Positions 9,972 to 19,018 of a DNA stretch of 34,786 nucleotides are shown here, one piece after another. This DNA is from Bacteroidales bacterium. GTDB lineage: Bacteria; Bacteroidota; Bacteroidia; Bacteroidales; JAADJA01. The translations under genes were made by a program, and so were the position numbers. Below the pieces are notes generated by a model. It worked only from the letters and a program-made list of their open reading frames with translations, did no database searches and was not told the origin of the DNA. Location of the stretch: positions 1 to 34,786 of the forward strand of contig JALSSR010000241.1 in NCBI GenBank assembly GCA_026984135.1, written 5' to 3'. The first letter of the stretch is position 1, and every line of letters starts with the position of its first letter.

Positions 9972-12900
9972 ATGCGTTTTAGTATAATTCATTTGCCAAT
10001 GAAAAGCAGTACTAAACCTATATTACTCTTACTCGCAATTATTACTTCTGTGGTGGTTTCAACACCTTCATTTGCAAGTGATTATTACTGGATTGGAGAT
10101 AGTGGAAACTGGTCTGATATTAACCATTGGGCACAATCTTCGGGAGGAACGGTTTTGCACAATACCCCTCCTACTGCCGATGATGATGTTTATTTTGACG
10201 GCAATTCCTTTTCAAATTCCGGTCAAATAGTTTTTGTTAATGCTGAGAATGCGGTTTGCAGAGATTTAAACTGGACAGGAGCGCTTCATCATCCTTATTT
10301 TGAAAATTCAAATTCGGAAAACCTGAGAATTTTCGGGTCAATTACTCTTATTGAAAATATGGATTTTCTTTATGACGGAACCATCACCTTCGAATCGCCG
10401 GAAACAGGTAATACAATATTACTTGCAGGGCATTCTTTTTTGAACAATATATATTTTGAAGGAATAGGGGGAGAATGGACTCTATCTGATTCTCTAATGT
10501 CGGAAAGTAATATCTATCTGAATTACGGGACTTTAAATACAAACAACAATACTATTGTCTGCACCAATTTTTATTCATCCAATCCTAATGAAAGGACATT
10601 AATACTTGGCTCATCCCATATTTTCGCAAGCAACGGATGGAGTTTGAACGGATTGAATCTGAATTTCCAGTCCGGGACATCAATTATATATATCAATTAT
10701 TCACTTTCAAACATTGAGGGAGATAAGCTTATATACAATTCGGTCGTATTTACAGGAACATCCTCTACGTTGCAAAACAGTTCGGTTTATGTTTATTATG
10801 ACTCGGTCGTTTATGAACATGTAGGAAATGCTTTTGGGGACTGCTATATAAACTATCTGAAATTTACGGAATACGGCACCGTAAATGACAGCGACACTAT
10901 TCATTATGCTCTTTTCGGAAGCTGCGGTGTAAACAAAATAAGCGGAAGTCACATTATTGACACGGCAATATTTAATTGTAACGGATGGATTGAAGGACAA
11001 AGCACAATAGATTATTGTTATGTTGGATACTTTACCGACATAATTGACAACAACGTGATTAACTATCTTTTTGCCGGTGATACTGCACATATAAGAGGCA
11101 TAAATAACATAGGACATTCATTCTTCAATAGAATGGTCTATTTCCGCGAAAACAATGATGTTGAATATGCATATCTTAATTGCGACGGAGATTTCGGCGG
11201 AGAAAATTCATTCGACACTTTAATTTGCACACCGGGATTTCAATACATTTTTGAATTTAATAAAACACAAACAATCAACGACAGTCTTGCCATTAAAGGT
11301 ACCTGCGAAAGACCGATATGGATAAAGTCCTCCTACAACGGGGCAAGAGCAATAATTCATAAAACAAATGGAGCCGTAAAAGGTGAACACCTCTCGTTAA
11401 GAGATATTGAAGCTACGGGAAGCGTTCCGTTCGAGGCATTGCAAACGGTTAATCTCGGCAATAATGTAAACTGGAATATTGATGCTCTATCACCGCGAGA
11501 CCTTTACTGGGTAAACGGCAGCGGAAAGTGGACTGAATCTGCTCATTGGGATTTAAGTCAAGGTGGTGCCGGCGGAGAATGTCCTCCGACCGAACTTGAT
11601 AATGTATTTTTTCCGGGTGCCGGCGGAACAATTACTGTTGATATCAGAAATGCCGTTTGTCATGATATGGACTGGTCAGGAGCTTCAAATCCTTATTTTT
11701 CCGGTGATGATACTCTGAACCTGAAAATATACGGTTCGCTGAAGTTCATTCAAAACATGAACAATGGCTTCCTTGGTGAAGTTCATTTTGAGGATACAAC
11801 AGGCGGACAAACGGTGGAATCTGCAAAAAATCAATTCCTTAACAATGTGAGGTTTCAGGGAAGCAACGGCGGCTGGAAACTACTTGATAGGATTTCGACT
11901 TACGACACGATTTATCATGACCGCGGATCGCTAAGTACCAACGGCGAAAGAATACAGTGCGGATATTTTTACGTCAGAGATACATGTTACAAAGAACTTT
12001 ATCTTCATAGTGATACAATTAAGGCTACCGGGCAGTATACAACCATTTTTGTTGACGGTTCAAACCTTGAACTCCATGCCGATTCCTCGGTATTAGTTAC
12101 AACAACCGATAATGCCATTATTCTTAATAAAAACGCACAAAGACAAATCTATCATAATGTTCATCAACACGGAGAATTCGCTCAAATCATAAATGAAGCT
12201 TTTTGTGTTTTTAATCTGGTGGAGCATTACGGTAATAACAGTTCTATACATCTTAATTGTACCATTGACACAGCTGTTTTTTACGGGAAATACGGTTATG
12301 TTTATGACAGTGATACAATAAAAACGGCTATCTTTTATGATTTTGACGGAAAGTTACAAGGAACTCATGTTGTTGAAATTGCCTATTACTACAATGATGG
12401 TACTGCAAAAGGAAATAATCAAATTGATACCGCCTTGTTCTTCAAGAGAGGTTATATCATTGAAAATAATATTATAGATACGACCATTATCAAAAATGCT
12501 GCTTTAATAGAAGGCAATAACATTATCAGAACCGCAACATTACTTGACAAAGGGCTCTTCCATGGTAATAATGAATTTGACGATCTTTCACTCACTTATG
12601 CAAAAGAGTACTATTTCGAGCATGATTCAACACAAACAATAAACGAAAAATTCATTGCAAACGGGCGTTGTACAGGCAACATTATCCTTATGTCGGACTT
12701 TGACGGAAAGCGGGCTTATTTAGAGAAAACCAACGGAAACGTTGAGATTGAGTATGCCAATATCAGGGATTTACAAGCTGAAGGAAACATACCTTTCATT
12801 GCAAATAGTTCCGTTGACCTTGGCAATAATGAAGGTTGGGAGATTAGTACTGCAGAATCAATTGCATTATTTTGGGTTGACGGATCAGGAAACTGGAGTG

Positions 12901-15296
12901 ACTCCCTTCATTGGGCACCGGTCAGCGGTGGGACAGGAGGATATTGCATTCCCTCTCCCATTGATGATGTCTATTTTGACGACAGTTCATTTTACCAGCA
13001 GCAGTTGGGAAACATTGTCACACTTGACATTTCACATCCAAATTGCAGAAATATGAGTTGGGCCGGTTCTGACATTTATGATCCCGTTTTTACCGGACCG
13101 GCTGAAAACGGAATGTATATATACGGCTCTCTGCTTTTTAACGACTCTTTGAACTTAAACTATGAAGGTATCACATATTTCGAGTCGCAAGAAGAAGGAA
13201 GAACAATTGAAATGAAAAACCGGTCATTTAATAATGATGCTATTTTTAGAGGAAGAAACGGCGGGTGGGCATTAACCGATGATTTTACCACCTTGAACAA
13301 TCTTATCCATAAACATGGTAAGCTAATCACTAACGGTTATGAAGTTTATTGTAATAATTTTCTTTCAATTGACACAAATCAGCGACAACTATTGCTCGAC
13401 ACTTCTAAAATAACAGCCTATGCAGCCTGGGAAGTCAACACGCAAAATCTTGACATTGATGCGGATTCTTCTTTCATTTCTGCCGGAAGCAAAATTCTGA
13501 CATATAATAACGACATTTCAATACAATCAAAATACAAGGATACTTTAGTTTACAATGATGTTAAGCTTCTTGATGTAGCCGGACTGACAAACGACAGCGT
13601 TTATTGCATTTTCGACGAAGTACATTTTAACACAGCAGGGTCAATTAACGGCGACTGTTTTATTGACACCGCCTTTTTTGGAGGTTCCGGGACAATAAAC
13701 GATAATGACTCGATTAACCATGTCCATTTTTTAATGGCCGGGACAATTAATGGTGGTCATCATGTTATTAGCTCTTCTCTGTTTGAGGGAGTGGGTACTG
13801 TAACAGGCAGCAATGAAATTAATTCCGCAATCTTTAACTCAAATGCCAACATTGCCGGAAATAACGTAATAGACACAACAATAATCTATGGAAACGGCTC
13901 CATCACCGGTGATAATGTTTTCAACAGTGATGTATATATTTACGGTAGCGGTAATATTTTCGGAACCAATTTGATACAAAACTACCTTGAAATACACGGT
14001 CTTGCCTCAATATACCAGACAAATAATATTCACGAAGCCCTTTTGCTGAATTGGGGCAATATCGGCGGATATAACAATTTTGACATCTTGACTTTAACAC
14101 CCGGGAAAACATACACGCTAACCGACGGAACAACCCAAACGATAAACCAGCATTTGAATATAAGAGGGAATAATTGTTTCCCGATAACTTTAAGATCATC
14201 AACACAAACACAACAAGCGGATATTTCAATGCCTTCTTCGGCAGATACCGTTTCGGGTGATTTTATTATTATGAGGGATATAAACGCAACCGGAGGAAAT
14301 ATCTACTTTGCCGGAGGAAACAGTAACGACATATCAAACAATACGGGCTGGATATGGGATGATGCTCCCGATTATATCTACGGTTTAAGTTTTGATACGG
14401 CATATCTGTGCAGTGGTGACTCACTAATAATCACAACTGAAAATTTCAACCCCAATGAATCCACCTATTTCGAATGGGACGACGGAACCATAAGCCCCAC
14501 TTTTACGGTATATGAACCCGGTGAGTACTCCGTTGTTGCACATTTTTCGGATGACTGCTCCGTTCCGGATATGGTAACCGTTTTAGGTTTACCCTCACCG
14601 GAATTGGACCTTGGAGAAGATGGTGAAATTTGCGAAGGGCAACAGTTTGAAATAGAGACACAGGGTGATTTTGAAGAATACCTTTGGCAGGACGGAACAA
14701 CAGAAAATTCCGTTGTCGCAACAACAACAGGCATATACTGGCTTGAAGTGACAGCAGAAAACGGTTGCAAAACCCGCGATTCCGTATATCTGACAGTCAA
14801 CCCCTCCCCTCACCCCCAACTTGGTAATGACACGATAATCCATAACGATGAATTCGTAATCCTTGACGCCGGATATCCTTGTGGGGTATATTATTGGTCA
14901 ACCGGCGACTCTTCTCAAATAATAAAAGCGGAAGGTGTTGAAGGCGGTGAGGAGTACTGGGTTGAAGTGTATTATGCAGGTTGCCCCGGATATGATACCA
15001 TAGTAATTGATGAATATCCCTATTGTACTGCGGCTGTTCCTACCGCTTTCTCTCCTAACAATGACAACATAAATGACATTCTTTATGTAAAAGGCTCGGG
15101 AATAATGACTCTCGATTTCAGAATTTATAACAGGTATGGAGAATTGGTTTTTAAGACTGACAATATGGAAACCGGATGGGACGGCACCACCAACGGAGAA
15201 AAACAAAATGAAGAGGTTTATATATATTATTTGAAAGCCGTTTGCTTCGACGGCTTAGTGACTGAAAAAAAGGGAAATATAACATTGTTGAGATGA
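9972..15296 (+). CDS. Giant three-module solenoid-type surface protein (paralogue) with T9SS type B sorting domain
   Basis: 1774 aa. The first ATG gives a 10-residue lead before MKSSTKPILLLL; the ATG at 9999 gives a more compact signal peptide (ending SFA) and may be the real start. Opening G-[NK]-W motifs lie at W40, W513 and W968. Each module contains a solenoid-like stretch (residues ~289-422, ~757-877, ~1222-1376) with turns of 17-18 residues of the form G-x-I-x-G-x-N-x-I-x-x-A-x-F. Each then closes with N-x-F-D-x-L, QTI, a C-x-x-[PN]-I segment and a '[LI]-x-N-N-x-x-W' end. Ig-like repeats follow (~1470-1680), then a type B sorting domain (~1688-1774: SPNNDNINDILYV, YNRYGELVFKT, GWDGTTNG, KGNITLLR). 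Its last four bases overlap the next start (ATGA). Probably a surface adhesin exported with the upstream PorP/SprF; the ligand is unknown. Confidence 0.88.
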   Translation: MRFSIIHLPMKSSTKPILLLLAIITSVVVSTPSFASDYYWIGDSGNWSDINHWAQSSGGTVLHNTPPTADDDVYFDGNSFSNSGQIVFVNAENAVCRDLNWTGALHHPYFENSNSENLRIFGSITLIENMDFLYDGTITFESPETGNTILLAGHSFLNNIYFEGIGGEWTLSDSLMSESNIYLNYGTLNTNNNTIVCTNFYSSNPNERTLILGSSHIFASNGWSLNGLNLNFQSGTSIIYINYSLSNIEGDKLIYNSVVFTGTSSTLQNSSVYVYYDSVVYEHVGNAFGDCYINYLKFTEYGTVNDSDTIHYALFGSCGVNKISGSHIIDTAIFNCNGWIEGQSTIDYCYVGYFTDIIDNNVINYLFAGDTAHIRGINNIGHSFFNRMVYFRENNDVEYAYLNCDGDFGGENSFDTLICTPGFQYIFEFNKTQTINDSLAIKGTCERPIWIKSSYNGARAIIHKTNGAVKGEHLSLRDIEATGSVPFEALQTVNLGNNVNWNIDALSPRDLYWVNGSGKWTESAHWDLSQGGAGGECPPTELDNVFFPGAGGTITVDIRNAVCHDMDWSGASNPYFSGDDTLNLKIYGSLKFIQNMNNGFLGEVHFEDTTGGQTVESAKNQFLNNVRFQGSNGGWKLLDRISTYDTIYHDRGSLSTNGERIQCGYFYVRDTCYKELYLHSDTIKATGQYTTIFVDGSNLELHADSSVLVTTTDNAIILNKNAQRQIYHNVHQHGEFAQIINEAFCVFNLVEHYGNNSSIHLNCTIDTAVFYGKYGYVYDSDTIKTAIFYDFDGKLQGTHVVEIAYYYNDGTAKGNNQIDTALFFKRGYIIENNIIDTTIIKNAALIEGNNIIRTATLLDKGLFHGNNEFDDLSLTYAKEYYFEHDSTQTINEKFIANGRCTGNIILMSDFDGKRAYLEKTNGNVEIEYANIRDLQAEGNIPFIANSSVDLGNNEGWEISTAESIALFWVDGSGNWSDSLHWAPVSGGTGGYCIPSPIDDVYFDDSSFYQQQLGNIVTLDISHPNCRNMSWAGSDIYDPVFTGPAENGMYIYGSLLFNDSLNLNYEGITYFESQEEGRTIEMKNRSFNNDAIFRGRNGGWALTDDFTTLNNLIHKHGKLITNGYEVYCNNFLSIDTNQRQLLLDTSKITAYAAWEVNTQNLDIDADSSFISAGSKILTYNNDISIQSKYKDTLVYNDVKLLDVAGLTNDSVYCIFDEVHFNTAGSINGDCFIDTAFFGGSGTINDNDSINHVHFLMAGTINGGHHVISSSLFEGVGTVTGSNEINSAIFNSNANIAGNNVIDTTIIYGNGSITGDNVFNSDVYIYGSGNIFGTNLIQNYLEIHGLASIYQTNNIHEALLLNWGNIGGYNNFDILTLTPGKTYTLTDGTTQTINQHLNIRGNNCFPITLRSSTQTQQADISMPSSADTVSGDFIIMRDINATGGNIYFAGGNSNDISNNTGWIWDDAPDYIYGLSFDTAYLCSGDSLIITTENFNPNESTYFEWDDGTISPTFTVYEPGEYSVVAHFSDDCSVPDMVTVLGLPSPELDLGEDGEICEGQQFEIETQGDFEEYLWQDGTTENSVVATTTGIYWLEVTAENGCKTRDSVYLTVNPSPHPQLGNDTIIHNDEFVILDAGYPCGVYYWSTGDSSQIIKAEGVEGGEEYWVEVYYAGCPGYDTIVIDEYPYCTAAVPTAFSPNNDNINDILYVKGSGIMTLDFRIYNRYGELVFKTDNMETGWDGTTNGEKQNEEVYIYYLKAVCFDGLVTEKKGNITLLR
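13635..14100 (+). repeat. Nine-turn 17-18-residue solenoid repeat in module 3
   Basis: Codons 1222-1376 of the 1774-aa protein read as about nine consecutive turns of 17 or 18 residues. Typical turns are GTINGGHHVISSSLFEGV, GTVTGSNEINSAIFNSN and ANIAGNNVIDTTIIYGN. The alternating small, branched hydrophobic and Asn positions are what a right-handed beta-helix would show. The repeat is seen in the translation; the fold is inferred. Divergence between turns at DNA level suggests it is old. Confidence 0.7.
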
Positions 15297-18200
15297 AAAC
15301 AATATTTCAAAATATCGTTTTAATATTTTTGACAATGGTTTCCTTTTCAGGTTTTCCACAAAATGAAGCCGTAATCTGGTATTTTGGTAGTCATGCGGGA
15401 TTAGACTTCTCGGGTGGAGTTCCAGAACCATTAACCGACGGACAGATCTCAACATCGGAAGGTTGTTCAACCATATCTGATCAAAATGGGGATCTTCTGT
15501 TTTATACAGATGGAGTTCATGTATGGAATAAAAACCATATATATATGCAAAATGGCACTCAACTAATGGGAAACTGGTCAGCTTCACAGTCAAGCCTTGT
15601 TGTAGCCAATCCGTCTAATAATGGCATTTTCTATATTTTTACAGTTGATGCTATGGAAAATTACCTTACAAACGGATTCAGATTCTCAGTGGTTGATATT
15701 AATCAGAATAATGGACTTGGTGCCGTTACTGGTAAAAACATATTGCTATTCACTCCTGCTTGCGAAAAAATAACTGCAGTGAAGCATAACAACGGATCCG
15801 ATATTTGGGTAATTGCACATAAATGGGATTCGGATAAGTTTTATACATACCTCGTCACCTCAAGTGGTGTGTCAGAAAATCCGGTAATCAGTTCAGTTGG
15901 ATTGGAGCATACCGGCTCATATAGAAATGCGATAGGTTATATGAAAGCTTCGGTTCAGGGAGACAGAATAGCTCTTGCAATCGAAACAGATTCAAAAATA
16001 GATATCCTTGATTTTGATAATCAAACAGGATTATTGTCTAACTCCATAAACTTTGATTATCCCGGAGCAGGCAGAGCATATGGTGTAGAGTTTTCTCCGG
16101 ACGGAACAAAGCTATATGTCTCCTCCTGGGATATCAATAAACCAATGTACCAGCTAAATTTGCAATCAGGTACTCCCGGAGGAATTTACAGTTCTGCTAT
16201 TTTAATTGCTTCAGGCGGAGGAATCCAAAGAGCAGCTTTACAGCTAGGACCGGATGGTAAAATTTATCTGGCAAGGAGATTTGAAAATTACGTTGGGGTT
16301 ATCAATAATCCAAATGAAGAAGCTCCATTGTGTAATTTTGTCGAAGAGGCTGTCTCTCTCTCAGGAAAACAATGTTTATTAGGCTTGCCGAATTATTTGC
16401 AAAGCTACTTTTACCCTTTTCAAACACAGGACTTCCTTTTTAATGAAACCTGTTTTGGTGATACTACTTTTTTCAACCTTACGAATACAACAGAACTGAT
16501 TTCTGTCGAATGGAACTTTGGAGATCCTTTATCGGGTAGCGCAAATACTTCAACAGACTGGAATCCATATCACATTTACTCTTCATCCGGCACTTTTACT
16601 GTAACATTAATATCAATTTTTTCTACAAATTCCGACACTGTTAACAAAGAGATCACAATTAATGCGTTACCTGATGTCAACCTTGGCAACGATACCTCCT
16701 TCTGCTATAATGATTCTTTCATACTTGATCCGGGACAAGGTTATGACCAGTACTTATGGCAAGATGGATCCACAAATTCAACTTTCACTGCCGATACATC
16801 AGGATTGTATTGGGTTCAGGTCACAAATGAATTCGGATGTTCTGCAACCGATTCCATTTCACTGGAAACATTTCCAACTCCCGACATTGATATTGGTAAT
16901 GACACTTTGATTTGTATTGGAACAACTCTGGAAATAAATGCCGGTTCGGGTTTTGAAAGCTACCTTTGGAGTACCGGTTCAACAGACTCGACTATTACTA
17001 TAAACGCTTTTGGAACTTACTGGGTTGAAGTTACCAATGAATACGGATGTTCAACAACGGACTCAATAACTATCGGCTTATATCCCGATGCTTCAGCTAT
17101 TAATCTCGGTGGCGATACAACTTTTTGCTACGGGCAACAATTTATTCTTAATGCAGGCAGCGGCTACACATTCTATGAATGGCAGGACGGCTCAACCGAT
17201 TCGATATTTATTGCAGACACAGCAGGTGTATATTATGTTCACGTTGTTAATCCCTGTGGCGAAGATTGGGATACCATTAATCTGTCTCTTTATCCCATTA
17301 CTGAAATTGATATCGGTAACGACACTTCGGTTTGTCTGAGTGACGGTTTTGTATTGCTTGATCCCGGAATGGGGTTCCAATCATACCTTTGGCAGGACGG
17401 GTCGGTAAACCAGTTCTATTATGCTAACCAAACAGGTGATTATTGGGTGGAAGTTGTTGACGAATACGGGTGCCCCGTATCCGACACAATTTCCCTCTTT
17501 TTCATTGATCCCGATCCCGGACTCGGGCAGGATACTACAATTTGCAACGGAGATGAGATAACCTTCACGGCGGATGACGGGTTTGTAACTTACCTTTGGA
17601 ATGACGGAACGAACGGAGTTGGGTTCACAACGGGAAGCGAAGGTATTTACTGGTGTGAAGTGACCGACAGTCTGGGCTGTACAGGTGCTGATTCCGTCAT
17701 ATTGGATTTGTTGTATCCGCCTGAAATATCACTTGGGAATGATACTGCAATTTGTACGGGCGATTCGCTGTTATTGAATGTCCCTTATGACTCTTCATTT
17801 GTCTTTTTATGGTTTGACGGTTCTGACGATTCCGTAAAACTTGTTTCCGATGAAGGATACTATTGGGTACAGGCTTCCAATATCTGCGGAAGTGATATTG
17901 ATTCGGTTATTATCTCACTTCTACCTCTGCCGCAAGTATTTATAGGCAACGATACCATTATCGGCATAAAAGATGAAATCACTCTTGATGCGGGAAACGG
18001 GTTTGAGAGTTATCTTTGGAACACCGGTTCGGAATTTCAATACATAACCGTTTCGGATTCGGGAAATTACTGGGTCAGGGTATCAGACGGCATCTGCTTT
18101 AATTCCGACACAATTAATGTTGAAAAAGTTAAATGCGATTTATTCATACCCATTGTCTTTACACCCAATTGGGATAATTATAATGATTACTTTTATGCTG

Positions 18201-18412
18201 TTACTTCGGACGACATTACGGACTTTGACCTGACAGTTTACAATCGCTGGGGAGAGCAAATGTGGGAGACAACGGATGTGACCGGAAAATGGGACGGTAA
18301 GAAAAACGGGAAAAATTGTGATACGGGAACTTACTTTTGGGTTACAAAATATAAATGTTTATTATCGAATAAAACTTTCACTTTAAAGGGGAGTGTTACT
18401 TTGCTGAGATGA
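15293..18412 (+). CDS. Propeller-like head, PKD and Ig-like repeat surface protein with T9SS type B sorting domain
   Basis: 1039 aa, coupled to the upstream gene by a 4-base ATGA overlap. The signal peptide covers ~1-23. Residues ~25-370 look like a beta-propeller (GVEFSPDGTKLYVSSWD and LGPDGKIYLARR are typical blade motifs). Residues ~380-455 form a PKD domain (WNFGDP ... HIYSSSGTFTVTL). Residues ~456-945 are seven Ig-like repeats of about 70 aa (IGNDTLICIG, AGSGFESYLWSTGSTDS, GTYWVEVTNEYGC). Residues ~947-1039 are a type B sorting domain (TPNWDNYNDYF, YNRWGEQMWET, KWDGKKNG, KGSVTLLR). This arrangement is common in Bacteroidota surface proteins of unknown ligand. It closes the four-adhesin block. 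Sorting domain and repeats are sure; the head fold is inferred from motifs. Confidence 0.9.
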   Translation: MKTIFQNIVLIFLTMVSFSGFPQNEAVIWYFGSHAGLDFSGGVPEPLTDGQISTSEGCSTISDQNGDLLFYTDGVHVWNKNHIYMQNGTQLMGNWSASQSSLVVANPSNNGIFYIFTVDAMENYLTNGFRFSVVDINQNNGLGAVTGKNILLFTPACEKITAVKHNNGSDIWVIAHKWDSDKFYTYLVTSSGVSENPVISSVGLEHTGSYRNAIGYMKASVQGDRIALAIETDSKIDILDFDNQTGLLSNSINFDYPGAGRAYGVEFSPDGTKLYVSSWDINKPMYQLNLQSGTPGGIYSSAILIASGGGIQRAALQLGPDGKIYLARRFENYVGVINNPNEEAPLCNFVEEAVSLSGKQCLLGLPNYLQSYFYPFQTQDFLFNETCFGDTTFFNLTNTTELISVEWNFGDPLSGSANTSTDWNPYHIYSSSGTFTVTLISIFSTNSDTVNKEITINALPDVNLGNDTSFCYNDSFILDPGQGYDQYLWQDGSTNSTFTADTSGLYWVQVTNEFGCSATDSISLETFPTPDIDIGNDTLICIGTTLEINAGSGFESYLWSTGSTDSTITINAFGTYWVEVTNEYGCSTTDSITIGLYPDASAINLGGDTTFCYGQQFILNAGSGYTFYEWQDGSTDSIFIADTAGVYYVHVVNPCGEDWDTINLSLYPITEIDIGNDTSVCLSDGFVLLDPGMGFQSYLWQDGSVNQFYYANQTGDYWVEVVDEYGCPVSDTISLFFIDPDPGLGQDTTICNGDEITFTADDGFVTYLWNDGTNGVGFTTGSEGIYWCEVTDSLGCTGADSVILDLLYPPEISLGNDTAICTGDSLLLNVPYDSSFVFLWFDGSDDSVKLVSDEGYYWVQASNICGSDIDSVIISLLPLPQVFIGNDTIIGIKDEITLDAGNGFESYLWNTGSEFQYITVSDSGNYWVRVSDGICFNSDTINVEKVKCDLFIPIVFTPNWDNYNDYFYAVTSDDITDFDLTVYNRWGEQMWETTDVTGKWDGKKNGKNCDTGTYFWVTKYKCLLSNKTFTLKGSVTLLR

Positions 18413-18450
18413 TTCTGAATGGTTTAATTTAAAATATTTTTTACATAATT

Positions 18451-18480
18451 TTTGTTTTTTACAAATATTTATTATATTTG
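18451..18480 (+). promoter_or_regulatory. Bacteroidota promoter for the two-gene secreted-protein unit
   Basis: TTTG at 18451-18454 is followed after 18 bases by TATATTTG at 18473-18480, matching both halves of the Bacteroidota consensus at good spacing. Transcription would begin near 18487, giving a leader of about 40 nt. It separates this unit from the adhesin block, whose end shows no terminator I could recognise. Confidence 0.7.
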
Positions 18481-18517
18481 CAATGTCAAAACAATAATTC
18501 TTTATCATAATTTGAAC

Positions 18518-18523
18518 GGAGGT
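18518..18523 (+). promoter_or_regulatory. Shine-Dalgarno site of the 161-aa gene
   Basis: GGAGGT lies four bases before the ATG at 18528. A strong site like this is not the norm in Bacteroidota and supports this start. Confidence 0.6.
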
Positions 18524-18527
18524 AAAT

Positions 18528-19013
18528 ATGCCAAAAAAAATAGCGATAATTAATTTAATCACTTTTTTTATGATTAGCGTTTCAGCTATCAATGCTCAAA
18601 ATACAATATCAACTTCAGGTGGAGAGCTAACCGGGACTGAAGGAACTGTTAGTTACACCATTGGCCAGTCTTTTTACAAAAACAATACTGGCACAAATGG
18701 CTCTGTAATTGAAGGAGTTCAGCAACCTTATGAAATCTCTGTTGTTTCAACTGAAGATGAGAAAAAATCAAATCAGGAAATAAAAGTTTTCCCAAATCCC
18801 ACATTAGACATTATTACAATCAAAATTATCAATGATTTTAAAACAGGTATGAAATATAACCTTTATGATGACAATGGAAAAATTCTAATAAGCAAAGTAA
18901 TTAATACTAAAGAGATAAAGATTAAAATGGGGTCATATTCCTATGGAACTTATTTTTTGAAATTATTAGATAAAACAAAAGAAATAAAAACATTTAAAAT
19001 AATTAAAAATTAA
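18528..19013 (+). CDS. Small secreted protein with T9SS type A sorting domain
   Basis: 161 aa. A signal peptide (~1-23, ending INAQ) precedes a short head (~24-75) rich in G/S/T that contains VSYTIGQ and the conserved-looking EGVQQPYEIS. Residues ~85-161 are a type A (Por-secretion) sorting domain: KVFPNPTLDIITIKI, then YNLYDDNGKILIS and a closing GTYFLKLLDK...FKIIKN. It should be exported by type IX secretion and anchored or released at the surface. Such short proteins are frequent in Bacteroidota but I know no function for the head. The next gene starts five bases after its stop, so the two are surely co-expressed. Codons 2-4 contain an A8 run. Confidence 0.85.
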   Translation: MPKKIAIINLITFFMISVSAINAQNTISTSGGELTGTEGTVSYTIGQSFYKNNTGTNGSVIEGVQQPYEISVVSTEDEKKSNQEIKVFPNPTLDIITIKIINDFKTGMKYNLYDDNGKILISKVINTKEIKIKMGSYSYGTYFLKLLDKTKEIKTFKIIKN

Positions 19014-19018
19014 TAGCA

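Noticed and set aside
18533-18540. A8 run in codons 2-4 of the 161-aa gene as a slippage switch
   Set aside because: A runs of this length are common in this AT-rich window (for example an A9 near 20220), so it carries little weight.
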